Positions 25,867 to 34,391 of a DNA stretch of 64,000 nt are shown in pieces. The notes beneath the pieces are model-generated. The model was given only the letters and a program-made list of their open reading frames with translations. It was not told the origin of the DNA and made no database searches. Source of the DNA: Bacteroidia bacterium (GTDB taxonomy: Bacteria > Bacteroidota > Bacteroidia > Flavobacteriales > Flavobacteriaceae); NCBI GenBank assembly GCA_030427585.1, contig JAUIBW010000001.1:62001-126000 (forward strand), written 5' to 3'. Numbering within the stretch: position 1 is the first letter of the stretch; the number at the start of each line of letters is the position of its first letter. The translations under genes were made by a program, and so were the position numbers.

Positions 25867-26412
25867 TTATGATTTAAACTCAATATATTCTGGAGCTACT
25901 ATATCGGTTAGCCATACTTTGTTATCTGATTGATAGAACTTAATGCCCCTGGCATACATTTCGCCTGATCTTACTGTTAGAATAATAGGTTTTCCTCTTC
26001 TGGATCCTACTTTTATAGCTGTTTCTCTTTCTTCACTAAGATGCACATGATGCCTGTTCATTTTTAGCAATCCTTTTTCTCTAATGGCAGCCATAAATTT
26101 GGCTACAGTACCATGATACAAGAATTCTGGCGGCTGCTTGGGTTGATACTCTAAATCTACCTTGATTGAGTGGCCTTGATTAGCTCTAATCCTGGTATGA
26201 TCTTTATTAAAAGTAAAGCGCTGTTTATCACAAGATGCTACAATTTCTTCTAATACACCTATATCTAATCCTGGTCGGTATCTTTTTACTTTTTGCAGTA
26301 GTTCCTGTACATCTGTCCAACCATTTTCATCGAGTTGCACTCCTACTTTACCTGGGTTATGCCTTAGAATAAGGCTTAAAAATTTACTTATATGTTTATT
26401 GTTTGTTTTCAT
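25867..26412 (-). CDS. kptA: RNA 2'-phosphotransferase (Tpt1/KptA)
   Basis: A 181-residue KptA. The enzyme moves an internal 2'-phosphate from RNA to NAD, giving nicotinamide and ADP-ribose 1'',2''-cyclic phosphate. Family motifs are complete: SLILRHNPGKVG (R17, H18), IRANQGHS (R76, H81), FLYHGT (H100), HHVHLS and VGSRRGKP (R138/R139), so the Arg-His-Arg-Arg catalytic set is present. It is 3 bp after the macro gene in the same direction. No RNA ligase that would create 2'-phosphate junctions is in the window; the family can also ADP-ribosylate 5'-phosphate ends. Confidence 0.95.
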   Translation of the reverse strand: MKTNNKHISKFLSLILRHNPGKVGVQLDENGWTDVQELLQKVKRYRPGLDIGVLEEIVASCDKQRFTFNKDHTRIRANQGHSIKVDLEYQPKQPPEFLYHGTVAKFMAAIREKGLLKMNRHHVHLSEERETAIKVGSRRGKPIILTVRSGEMYARGIKFYQSDNKVWLTDIVAPEYIEFKS

Positions 26413-26415
26413 TTT

Positions 26416-26892
26416 TCATTCAAAATCATAGACATAAACGTCTAATTGTTTTTTTAATAGTGTATTTGTAATAATGAGTTCTATCATTTCCCACTTTCCT
26501 CCTGCTAATCCACAACCAATTCTTGGCATATGTATACTTGCATTAAGCTGTTTTGCTTTAATTGCAATTTGTTCTAAACATTGTCTAACTGCTTCATAAC
26601 GAATCGGAACTTCGTTTTTCTTTATTTTTATTCCTTGTTGTCCAATCATATTGCCAACATATGTTTCTTCTGATACCTGAATTAGTTGAACTGCACCTAG
26701 CTCAAAATCATTATTTGCTCGATCTCGATACCACTTTCTATATGCCTTCTCTGGTTCTGGCCATTTTTTGGATATCGCTAATACAAAACCTTTTCCCCAA
26801 CCTCCTAAATCATTACAAATATGTACTATAATCTTAATTCCTTCTGCTTCTGGAGTGGTTGCATCTCCTTTTATATATGTTATTGTTTTCAT
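26416..26892 (-). CDS. macro-domain ADP-ribose phosphate/ester hydrolase (Poa1/TARG1-like)
   Basis: A 158-residue single macro domain. ITYIKGDATTPE opens the fold, IVHICNDLGGWGKGFVLAIS is the ADP-ribose-binding loop and MPRIGCGLAGGKWE the second loop; the NxxGxWGxGF and RIGCGLAGG patterns place it with Poa1p and TARG1. Poa1p hydrolyses ADP-ribose-1''-phosphate made downstream of Tpt1, which fits its position directly upstream of kptA. The start overlaps the DUF4291 stop by 4 bp. Confidence 0.92.
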   Translation of the reverse strand: MKTITYIKGDATTPEAEGIKIIVHICNDLGGWGKGFVLAISKKWPEPEKAYRKWYRDRANNDFELGAVQLIQVSEETYVGNMIGQQGIKIKKNEVPIRYEAVRQCLEQIAIKAKQLNASIHMPRIGCGLAGGKWEMIELIITNTLLKKQLDVYVYDFE

Positions 26893-27524
26893 TTTAGCTT
26901 TAAATATCCATTCAGTTTTTCATCCTTAAATACCAGCGGTCTCTCTGCAGGAGTGATTAGGTTTTCTAGATCTTTATTTTTTACAAATTCATACTGCTCA
27001 CTAACAAAATCAGAAACATCTTCAATCTCTAAAATATCATCTTTTGCATATTTTTTTATATACTCCTTTCTTAATCCAATCTGAATGGCTCGTCTTTCAA
27101 GTTTTATACCATATGGATCATGATCGGGATCCCATTGTAATCTCACATTTGAGTTTGCAACATCCTCCTGCCAGGCTTCATACGACTCATATAATTCTGG
27201 TTTAAATGATGAATACACAGCATTTTTTACATAATCCTCAAAAGCTTCTTTTCTAAGATGTATGGCCAATACGACTTCTTGTCCTTCTTTTGTCCCCCAA
27301 CCATTTCTATACATCATCCATAAAAAGTTAGGTTTGATCCATGTCATTCGGTCTAAGCTAAAAGCTCCTCCAAAAAACTGATTTTTTACAGCAAAATGTC
27401 CTATTTCGGGTCGATAAGATTGATATACTATTATTGTATCATTATCATATTGTGCCATAATATGATACCCGCTTTGGGGCCATTCTTTCTGTTGTTCTTT
27501 ATATTTTTTAAGTTGTAATTTCAT
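26889..27524 (-). CDS. DUF4291 protein
   Basis: A 211-residue protein with the signature of DUF4291: ITIVYQSYRPEIG-like strand (DTIIVYQSYRPEIGHFAV, about 29-46), then DRMTWIKPNFLWMMYRNGWG (about 58-77) and QWDPDHDPYG (about 130). It is cytoplasmic with no export signal. The biochemical activity is not established as far as I know; conserved R, W, K and Y residues in a compact alpha/beta layout and residence beside macro and KptA genes make NAD or ADP-ribose handling a reasonable guess. It overlaps both neighbours by 4 bp, so it is translated as part of this operon. Confidence 0.85.
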   Translation of the reverse strand: MKLQLKKYKEQQKEWPQSGYHIMAQYDNDTIIVYQSYRPEIGHFAVKNQFFGGAFSLDRMTWIKPNFLWMMYRNGWGTKEGQEVVLAIHLRKEAFEDYVKNAVYSSFKPELYESYEAWQEDVANSNVRLQWDPDHDPYGIKLERRAIQIGLRKEYIKKYAKDDILEIEDVSDFVSEQYEFVKNKDLENLITPAERPLVFKDEKLNGYLKLK

Positions 27525-27979
27525 TTCAATTTTTTCTTTACTTCATTAATCAATTCTTCTAAACTATTCACTTTTTGTAGGCCATACTGTTCACAAACAA
27601 TATCTACATTTCCTTTTCTCCAAAATCCATCTGGGCAGCATACTACCAATTTATTACTCCGTGCATATAATCCTAATTCTAATAGTGTGATAGGAGATGT
27701 CGTATTTTTATCAAAATACATAATGATTATATCTGCTTTTTCTAAAGCTTCTAACTCCCAAAGCACCTGTTCTTTAAAAACAGGGTTATCTATCTTTTGT
27801 TCCCAGCTAGCATCCCAACTCAATCTTCTGGGGTTTAGTAGTGTAACATTTTCTTCTGATAGCTCTTCTATCACCTTATCCTACCATTTTTGAGCTACAT
27901 CTAATGAGATACTTCCTGCCAGAAAAACACTTAGGTCTTTATTTAATTCTGGAATAATTGGTGGTACTATTAGATTCAT
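27521..27979 (-). pseudogene. nucleoside 2-deoxyribosyltransferase-like gene with in-frame TAG
   Basis: From ATG 27979 the frame reads MNLIVPPIIPELNKDLSVFL, then AGSISLDVAQKW, then TAG (27883-27881), then continues without shift as DKVIEELSEENVTLLNPRR to 27521 (152 codons in all). V-F-L-A-G-S-I is the nucleotide-binding start of the 2-deoxyribosyltransferase/PF15891 family, and LLELGLYARSNKLVVCCPDGFWRKG is the family C-terminal half. The stop sits where homologues should have a residue such as Gln, and CAG to TAG is one transition. Either a recent nonsense mutation, a read-through codon, or a sequence error. The downstream part alone (117 residues from a GTG) lacks the catalytic N-terminus. 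It overlaps DUF4291 by 4 bp. Confidence 0.85.
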
Positions 27980-28037
27980 AAGCTATTATTTTTGGATAGT
28001 ATTTTCATTATCTACAAAATAGATTCTTGTCTATTTC

Positions 28038-28859
28038 TTAGATAACAGGAATTTGCACTACTTTTTCTTCATTTATATCCCTAAAAGAATTTGTTGTAAA
28101 AATGGTATCAAATTGTTTTGTAAGTTCAGTAAATCCCTTGCTAAAAATCCCATGACTGATAATCAAACTTAGTTTACCTGCATTCTTTTCTTTTAGTGCT
28201 GTTGCCAGCCCTAGAAAAGTTCCTCCTCCATCACAAATATCATCAACAATCACACAATGTTTTCCTTTTAAATCATCTTCATATACTTTAAAACCAGATA
28301 AAGCCCCCGTTTTTACATCCCGTTTTTTAGAACACTCTACCACTTCTACTCCACCCAGAAACTCAGATACTTTATAGATTTTTTTTAATGCTCCTCCATC
28401 GGGAGAAATTAGCACTACTTCTTTCTTAATGCTATCTAAACATTGTTTTACAAATTCATAATTCTGAATCACATGTACCCGATCTAATAAGGCTGGAGTT
28501 ACCTCAGAATGTGGATCAAAGATTGTTACCTGATTATAGTGTTGCGCATTAATACTATCGGCATATACCTTAACACTAAGTGATTCTCCTGCAACCATCA
28601 CTCTATCTTGCCTGGCAGCAGGAAAGTACGGAATAAACACATTAATCTCCTTTACATTCATTCTGCGTAACGCATCGGTAGCGATCAACAACAACCCTAA
28701 ATCATTAAACGAATTGATTCGCTGTGTAATCGTTATACTCCTCCCTATATTCTTATCCAAAATATTTATATGTGGCTCTCCTCCATTAAAAACAAATGAT
28801 TTATAATCAATAGATTTTTCAAAAGGTGTAAATGATGGGTCCAAATGTAAATATCTCAT
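28038..28859 (-). CDS. prs: ribose-phosphate pyrophosphokinase, NAMPT-associated short form
   Basis: A 273-residue PRPP synthetase. I start it at ATG 28859 (MRYLHLDPSF); a longer frame would run through the operator. Motifs: FNGGEPHINI, PYFPAARQDR (ATP/ribose-5-phosphate site), TIFDPHSEVT, LISPDGGALKK and the PRPP loop HCVIVDDICDGGGTFLGLA. It is shorter than housekeeping Prs (about 310), as expected for the type paired with nadV. It supplies the PRPP that NAMPT consumes. It lies directly downstream of nrtR and has its own promoter/operator. Confidence 0.93.
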   Translation of the reverse strand: MRYLHLDPSFTPFEKSIDYKSFVFNGGEPHINILDKNIGRSITITQRINSFNDLGLLLIATDALRRMNVKEINVFIPYFPAARQDRVMVAGESLSVKVYADSINAQHYNQVTIFDPHSEVTPALLDRVHVIQNYEFVKQCLDSIKKEVVLISPDGGALKKIYKVSEFLGGVEVVECSKKRDVKTGALSGFKVYEDDLKGKHCVIVDDICDGGGTFLGLATALKEKNAGKLSLIISHGIFSKGFTELTKQFDTIFTTNSFRDINEEKVVQIPVI

Positions 28860-28863
28860 AATT

Positions 28864-28907
28864 GTGTTATTTTTACGCAAATTTATAACAGAAATATGAT
28901 ATGACAA
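28864..28907 (-). promoter_or_regulatory. prs promoter with overlapping NrtR-type operator
   Basis: On the minus strand TTG (28907-28905), 19 bp, TAAATTTG (28885-28878) is a perfect consensus promoter. Its last bases belong to the operator GTGT (28864-28867)-N7-ACGC (28875-28878), which matches the nadV site base for base over TTATTTxTACGCAAAT. Repressor binding would block the -7 box. Confidence 0.78.
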
Positions 28908-28915
28908 AATATTTT

Positions 28916-28930
28916 GCGTAAAAACTACAT
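28916..28930 (-). promoter_or_regulatory. second, weaker NrtR-type half site before prs
   Basis: GCGT (28916-28919)-N7-ACAT (28927-28930): one perfect and one degenerate arm in the nrtR-prs gap, just upstream of the prs -33 element. Confidence 0.4.
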
Positions 28931-28985
28931 TATTATGATAAAATATAGCTTTCTGAAGATCAATAGTATCAAAACAATGATACTA

Positions 28986-29666
28986 TTATTTGATATCGAA
29001 GAGAAAACCTTCTTCTTTAAGTTTGAAGTATTGTTTTTTATTAAATTTAAATAGATTTGCCGGCCGACCTCTTCCTTCTGAAATCTTTTCATCTAGCTCT
29101 TCAAGGATTCCGAAACTCAATATTTTTTTTCTAAAATTTCGACGATCAATTACTTTTTGAAGGATAGTCATATACAACTTTTCAAGATCCGAAAATAAAA
29201 ACTTATCGGCGAGCAGATCAAATCCCACAGGTTCGTATGTGAGTTTATTCTGCAATCTCTTTTTCGCAGTTTCTAAAATTTGAATGTGATCAAATGCCAA
29301 ATTGGGAAGTTCTGTTATATCAAACCAGGCAACATCTTGTGCATCGGTATCTGCTTTAATTGCATGATGTTCTGGTTTAACCAATGCAAAATAAGTAACA
29401 CTTACTACCCTGTTTCTAGGATCTCTCCCAGGATTACCAAAAGAGTACAATTGCTCTAAATAATCTATAGTTACATTGGTTTCTTCTTTAAGCTCCCTAA
29501 CAACAGCTTGTTCTAAACTTTCGTTTTCTAAAACCAAACCTCCCGGCAAAGCCCAGGAATCTTTAAAAGGGTCTATATTCCTTTTTATTAACAAGACATT
29601 AAGCGTCTTGTCTTTATATCCAAAGACTACAGCATCGACAGCTACTTTTATATTTTGGCGTACCAT
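28986..29666 (-). CDS. nrtR: NrtR-family Nudix transcriptional repressor of NAD salvage
   Basis: A 226-residue protein with an N-terminal Nudix domain (about 8-140) and a C-terminal winged helix (about 150-226: SEGRGRPANLFKFNKKQYFKL). NrtR repressors bind ADP-ribose or related nucleotides in the Nudix pocket and control NAD genes. The Nudix box is nearly complete here (G-x5-E-x7-REL-K-EE-T-N-V), so hydrolase activity cannot be ruled out. It heads the NAD island and its start codon lies inside an operator-like palindrome, implying autoregulation. The -7 box ends six bases before the ATG, so the message may be nearly leaderless. Confidence 0.92.
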   Translation of the reverse strand: MVRQNIKVAVDAVVFGYKDKTLNVLLIKRNIDPFKDSWALPGGLVLENESLEQAVVRELKEETNVTIDYLEQLYSFGNPGRDPRNRVVSVTYFALVKPEHHAIKADTDAQDVAWFDITELPNLAFDHIQILETAKKRLQNKLTYEPVGFDLLADKFLFSDLEKLYMTILQKVIDRRNFRKKILSFGILEELDEKISEGRGRPANLFKFNKKQYFKLKEEGFLFDIK

Positions 29667-29679
29667 ATACGCAAATTTA
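29658..29679 (-). promoter_or_regulatory. candidate NrtR operator at nrtR start
   Basis: GCGT (29658-29661), 7 bp, ACGC (29669-29672), overlapping the nrtR ATG (29666-29664) on one side and, on the minus strand, the -7 box TAAATTTG (29679-29672) on the other. Confidence 0.75.
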
Positions 29680-29903
29680 CATATTTCTCTTTTGGAATGA
29701 AAAAACTTATCAATTTATATTTAAGAGATATGCTGTTCCCATACCAATTTGTTTTCCCTAATTCTAAAGGGTACGAATTTTTCTTCAAAATTAGCACTAT
29801 GATAATATTCGCTATATCAATTGAATGCAAAAAAGCAGTATTTTCATGGATAAGCTCATATCCTGAGAGCTATATACAGTTCAGGAGTATTACACAAAAA
29901 ATT

Positions 29904-30104
29904 ATGAAAAATACACTTTTAAATTTAGGGAAAAGCTTATCGAAAGAACAGCAAAGACAGATTATTGGTAGAGGAGGCTCATGTGGCAACAATCCTTGTG
30001 ATGCATATAACGGTCCAATAATTGTTAATTGCGACCAATATGAGGCTTTGCCAGATCACCACAAAAAATGTGTAATGGTTGGTCCAGAATGTTTCCCTCG
30101 TTAG
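29904..30104 (+). CDS. Cys-rich peptide precursor with Gly-Gly leader (bacteriocin-like)
   Basis: A 66-residue peptide. The N-terminus MKNTLLNLGKSLSKEQQRQI resembles the leaders of Bacteroidota bacteriocin-like/RiPP precursors (MKxxILNLGKxLxKxEQ), and Gly24-Gly25 forms a cleavage motif for a bifunctional peptidase-exporter. The 41-residue core has five cysteines (27, 32, 43, 56, 63) and many Pro/Asn. The frame is open upstream to 29655, but I choose the ATG at 29904 because the leader begins there. No modification or export gene lies nearby, so it would rely on an exporter elsewhere. A good terminator follows. Confidence 0.7.
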   Translation: MKNTLLNLGKSLSKEQQRQIIGRGGSCGNNPCDAYNGPIIVNCDQYEALPDHHKKCVMVGPECFPR

Positions 30105-30133
30105 TTAGTTCTAATCTAAGAAGTAAAAAAAAC

Positions 30134-30167
30134 AAAACTCCCAAAAGTATTAACCTTTGGGAGTTTT
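30134..30167. terminator. bidirectional terminator
   Basis: AAAACTCCCAAA (30134-30145) / TTTGGGAGTTTT (30156-30167), between the stops of the peptide gene (+) and aconitase (-). Confidence 0.85.
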
Positions 30168-30199
30168 ATATGTATTAATTACTCTTTTACATTATTTTC

Positions 30200-32467
30200 T
30201 TAGGCATTCTGCTTTTTTATCAAATTTAATGCAGAACCTTCTTTAAACCATTCTATCTGAGAATCATTATAAGTATGATTTAACATAACAGTATCTTTAG
30301 ATCCATCTGCATGAATAATCTCTAATGTCAATTGTTTTCCTGCAGCAAATTGATCTAGATCTGTAAAGTTAAACGTATCATCTTCCTGAATCAAATCGTA
30401 ATCACTTTCATTTGCGAATGTTAATCCAAGCATTCCTTGTTTTTTAAGGTTTGTTTCGTGAATACGAGCGAATGATTTTACAATTACCGCAGCAACGCCC
30501 AAATGTCTTGGTTCCATTGCAGCATGTTCTCGTGAAGATCCTTCTCCGTAGTTATGATCTCCTACAACAATACTGGGTACTCCTGCAGCTTTATATGCTC
30601 TTGCTGTATCTGGCACACCTCCATACTCTCCTGTTAATTGATTTTTAACAAAGTTTGTTTTTTTACCAAATGCGTTTACAGCTCCAATTAAGCAATTATT
30701 AGAGATATTATCTAAATGACCTCTGAAACGTAACCATGGCCCTGCCATAGAAATATGATCTGTTGTACATTTACCAAATGCTTTTATAAGCAATTTAGCT
30801 CCTTTAATTTCATTACCAATAGGTACAAATGGTGTTAACAACTGTAATCTTTCTGAGGTTGGACTTACTTTAACCTCTACACTACTACCATCTTCAACAG
30901 GAGCTAAATATCCATTATCTTTTACTTCAAACCCTTTTGGCGGTAACTCCCATCCTGTTGGCTCATCAAACATTACCTCTTCACCGTTTTCGTTAATTAA
31001 CTTATCTGTTAACGGATTAAAATCTAACCGTCCTGCAACCGCAATTGCAGCAGTTAATTCTGGTGATGCAACAAAAGCATGTGTATTAGGGTTACCATCT
31101 GCACGCTTAGCAAAGTTTCTATTAAAAGAGTGCACTATACTATTCTTTGGAGCATTTTTAGGATCATTATACCTTGCCCATTGTCCAATACAAGGTCCAC
31201 AAGCATTGGTAAATATTTTTGCATCTAGTTTTTCAAATATTCCAAGAATACCATCTCTATCTGCTGTATATCTTACTTGTTCAGAACCAGGATTGATTCC
31301 TAATTCTGCTTTCATTTTTAAACCTTTGTCCAACGCTTGTTGTGCGATTGAAGAAGCACGAGATAAATCTTCATAAGAAGAGTTTGTACAAGATCCTATT
31401 AATCCCCATTCTACTTGAATTGGCCAATCATTAGCTTTGGCTTTTTCTGTCATAGTACTACCAACGGCTGTTGATAAATCTGGGGTAAAAGGTCCGTTTA
31501 ACAATGGCCCTAGTTCAGATAAATTAATTTCGATTACCTGATCAAAATATTGTTCTGGGTTTGCATATACCTCTGGATCTGCTGTTAAATGCTCTTTTAC
31601 TTCGTTTGCTGCATCTGCTACATCTGCCCTGTCTGTTGCTCTTAAGTAGCGCTCCATAGACTCATCATAACCAAAGGTAGATGTTGTAGCACCAATTTCG
31701 GCACCCATATTACAAATAGTCCCTTTTCCTGTACATGACATTGAAGTTGCTCCTGGTCCAAAATACTCTACTATAGCACCTGTTCCTCCTTTTACCGTAA
31801 GAATTTCTGCTACTTTTAGAATTACATCCTTAGGTGCTGTCCAACCCGATAACTTACCTGTTAATTTTACCCCAATTAATTTAGGGAATTTTAATTCCCA
31901 AGCCATACCTGCCATAACATCTACTGCATCTGCCCCACCTACACCAATTGCAACCATTCCTAATCCACCTGCATTTACCGTATGCGAATCTGTTCCTATC
32001 ATCATCCCTCCAGGAAAAGCATAATTTTCTAATACTACCTGATGAATAATACCAGCTCCTGGTTCCCAGAATCCAATTCCATATTTATTAGATACAGATT
32101 CTAAGAAGTTGAACACCTCACTACTAACATCATTAGCATTTTTTAAATCTGCTGCTGCACCTTCTTTTGCCTGTATCAAGTGGTCACAATGCACTGTTGT
32201 TGGCACTGCTACTTTATTTTTACCAGCTTGCATAAATTGTAATAACGCCATCTGAGCTGTTGCATCCTGACAAGCAATACGATCTGGTGCGAAATTAACA
32301 TAATCTTTACCTCTTGTAAACGCTTTTTTTGTTTTTACGTCCCACAAGTGCGAATACAAAATTTTCTCTGCCAAGGTTAAAGGTTTACCTGTAACTTCAC
32401 GTGCTACATTAACACGATCAGCTACCTGACTATATACCTTTTTTATCATATTGATATCGAATGCCAT
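30200..32467 (-). CDS. acn: aconitate hydratase
   Basis: A 755-residue aconitase of the mitochondrial type, interconverting citrate and isocitrate in the TCA cycle with a [4Fe-4S] cluster. Cluster ligands are visible in [15 protein letters not shown] (about residue 358) and [11 protein letters not shown] (about 421-430); substrate-binding segments include [38 protein letters not shown] and [19 protein letters not shown] near the C-terminus. Length matches the family. It is a single-gene unit. Confidence 0.96.
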   Translation of the reverse strand: MAFDINMIKKVYSQVADRVNVAREVTGKPLTLAEKILYSHLWDVKTKKAFTRGKDYVNFAPDRIACQDATAQMALLQFMQAGKNKVAVPTTVHCDHLIQAKEGAAADLKNANDVSSEVFNFLESVSNKYGIGFWEPGAGIIHQVVLENYAFPGGMMIGTDSHTVNAGGLGMVAIGVGGADAVDVMAGMAWELKFPKLIGVKLTGKLSGWTAPKDVILKVAEILTVKGGTGAIVEYFGPGATSMSCTGKGTICNMGAEIGATTSTFGYDESMERYLRATDRADVADAANEVKEHLTADPEVYANPEQYFDQVIEINLSELGPLLNGPFTPDLSTAVGSTMTEKAKANDWPIQVEWGLIGSCTNSSYEDLSRASSIAQQALDKGLKMKAELGINPGSEQVRYTADRDGILGIFEKLDAKIFTNACGPCIGQWARYNDPKNAPKNSIVHSFNRNFAKRADGNPNTHAFVASPELTAAIAVAGRLDFNPLTDKLINENGEEVMFDEPTGWELPPKGFEVKDNGYLAPVEDGSSVEVKVSPTSERLQLLTPFVPIGNEIKGAKLLIKAFGKCTTDHISMAGPWLRFRGHLDNISNNCLIGAVNAFGKKTNFVKNQLTGEYGGVPDTARAYKAAGVPSIVVGDHNYGEGSSREHAAMEPRHLGVAAVIVKSFARIHETNLKKQGMLGLTFANESDYDLIQEDDTFNFTDLDQFAAGKQLTLEIIHADGSKDTVMLNHTYNDSQIEWFKEGSALNLIKKQNA

Positions 32468-32793
32468 CTCTAATTATTTTTTAGTATTGAAAAGTCCTGC
32501 GAAAATACGAATTTTAAAGGATTTTCTTAAATGAATACATTTAATCCCTTCTTTTTGCATTTTTAAAAAAATATGAGGCTTCATTTATTGAAATTCATAA
32601 ATTAAAATTACGAAAATTACCATATCACTAAAAATTAAGATAAGAAAATACTTCGCCATTTCCTCAATTCACGAAAACGTTATAGTTATTGTTAAAAAAA
32701 ACAATCTAAAAAAAGTTAAAAACTGGTGTAAAATAAAAAAGTGAAGCCACATGACTTCACTTTTTTATAGATGCAAAACTTCTAATTTTTATA
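32468..32793. other. intergenic region with terminator
   Basis: 326 bp of AT-rich DNA upstream of aconitase. The only structure seen is the terminator AAAAAAGTGAAG (32735-32746) / CTTCACTTTTTT (32755-32766), which ends the CpxP/Spy-like gene on the minus strand. No reading frame stands out. Confidence 0.8.
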
Positions 32794-33228
32794 CTAATCT
32801 TTTCTTTTTCTATGTTTTCCCTTTCTATGTTTTCTTTTTCTTAATTGCTCATATTGTTCTAGTTGAGTTTCTGAGAGTGATGCTTTAAATTTTTCATTTT
32901 TATCTTTCATAATGGTTTTATGATTTTTATGCATCTCTTTTTGCGATTCGCTAAGTGTAAGTTTCAATGCCTTTCTTTTTCCTTTTCTAGAAAGGTCTTC
33001 ATTTTTTACGATTGCTAATTGTTCTTTGGTAAAACTGGCATGCATCGCCTTTCTTTGCTCTTTTCTAAGTTCCTTTTTGTTTTTTAGTTCCTTTTTCTGG
33101 CTCTCTGATAAGCTTTCATAAAACTCTTTTCTTAATGCCTTGCGATCCCTATGATTATCCTTGGATTGAGCTGATATTGCAATAGTTCCCATAAATAGAA
33201 CTATAATACATATTATATTATTTTTCAT
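32794..33228 (-). CDS. small exported basic helical protein (Spy/CpxP-like)
   Basis: A 144-residue protein started at ATG 33228, where a signal peptide begins (MKNNIICIIVLFMGTIAISA, cut before QSK). The rest is very Lys/Arg/Glu-rich helix with three repeated L-S-E-S/T-Q segments (SLSESQKKEL, TLSESQKEM, SLSETQLEQY), reminiscent of the LTxxQ motifs of Spy/CpxP periplasmic chaperones. The C-terminus is a run of RKRKHRKGKHRKRKD, which is unusual. Function is inferred only from motif spacing. Confidence 0.6.
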   Translation of the reverse strand: MKNNIICIIVLFMGTIAISAQSKDNHRDRKALRKEFYESLSESQKKELKNKKELRKEQRKAMHASFTKEQLAIVKNEDLSRKGKRKALKLTLSESQKEMHKNHKTIMKDKNEKFKASLSETQLEQYEQLRKRKHRKGKHRKRKD

Positions 33229-33428
33229 CTGTTTCTTTTTCAATTTTTTACTATTAAACAATACTTGTGTCGAACGTTCAATACTATGACTATTAAACAT
33301 GAAAAAGGTTTAATAGTCATAAAGAAAAATGATTTCTAACGATACCAGGGTTGATTATATAAGTCAATATCGAAGACTGACTATATCAGAAATCAATATT
33401 TTTTTGAGAATTTTTATCCTTTAGCTAC

Positions 33429-34385
33429 TTAAAACAGGCTATGAATGACATCCTCTACACTAATACCTTCTGCTTCTGCTTTGTAGTTTTTGATAATACG
33501 GTGACGAAGAATCCCCATGGCTACAGCCTGTACATCTTCTATATCTGGAGAATATTTTCCTTTGATAGCTGCATTGGCTTTGGCTGCCAGGATCAGATTT
33601 TGAGAAGCTCTTGGTCCTGCTCCCCAATCTATATAATTTTTCACCAATTCTGTTGCTGTTGCTTCATCTGGTCGTGTTTTACCAACCATACCTACGGCAT
33701 ATTCAATTACATTATCTGCCACTGGGATACGGCGAATTAAATGCTGAAAATCAATAATCTCCTGAGCCGTAAATAATGAATTAACAGTAGTGATAGTATC
33801 TCCTGTAGTACTTTTTACGACATCTACTTCTTCTTTAAAACTTGGGTATTTAAGCTCTATAGCAAACATAAATCGATCCAGTTGTGCTTCTGGTAATGGA
33901 TATGTCCCTTCTTGCTCAATCGGATTTTGAGTAGCAAGAACAAAATATGGTAAATCTAGGGTGTAATGGTGTCCTGCAACGGTTACAGATCTTTCTTGCA
34001 TTGCTTCAAGAAGTGCTGCCTGGGTTTTTGGTGGAGTACGATTAATCTCATCTGCCAGAATGATATTAGAAAAGATTGGTCCTTTAATAAATTTAAAGTG
34101 TCTTGTTTCATCCAGGATTTCACTTCCCAATATATCACTGGGCATCAAATCGGGAGTAAATTGAATTCTTTTAAAATCTAATCCCAAAGCTTGTGAAATG
34201 GTATTTACCATCAGGGTTTTGGCTAGCCCAGGTACACCAATTAATAATGCATGGCCTCCAGAAAAAATAGAAATAAGTATCTGATCGATAACTTTCTCTT
34301 GCCCAATAATAACTTTGGATATTTCTTTTTTGAGTTCTGAATGTTTTTTTACTAGTTTTTCTATAGCCGCTACGTCGTCTGACAT
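33429..34385 (-). CDS. MoxR-family AAA+ ATPase
   Basis: A 318-residue MoxR ATPase. Walker A GVPGLAKT is at about 53-60, Walker B LADEINR at about 110, sensor 1 ATQNPIEQEGTYPLPEAQLDRF follows, and the C-terminal lid has RASQNLILAAKA. MoxR proteins act as chaperones for assembly or metal insertion, usually with VWA-domain partners; no such partner is adjacent here. It follows the PpiC-type gene by 6 bp, so it is the last gene of the isomerase operon. Confidence 0.93.
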   Translation of the reverse strand: MSDDVAAIEKLVKKHSELKKEISKVIIGQEKVIDQILISIFSGGHALLIGVPGLAKTLMVNTISQALGLDFKRIQFTPDLMPSDILGSEILDETRHFKFIKGPIFSNIILADEINRTPPKTQAALLEAMQERSVTVAGHHYTLDLPYFVLATQNPIEQEGTYPLPEAQLDRFMFAIELKYPSFKEEVDVVKSTTGDTITTVNSLFTAQEIIDFQHLIRRIPVADNVIEYAVGMVGKTRPDEATATELVKNYIDWGAGPRASQNLILAAKANAAIKGKYSPDIEDVQAVAMGILRHRIIKNYKAEAEGISVEDVIHSLF

Positions 34386-34391
34386 ATTATT

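Noticed and set aside
29655-29903. N-terminal extension of the GG-leader peptide to a TTG start
   Set aside because: The extension overlaps the divergent nrtR start and operator and lacks leader character; the leader motif begins exactly at ATG 29904.
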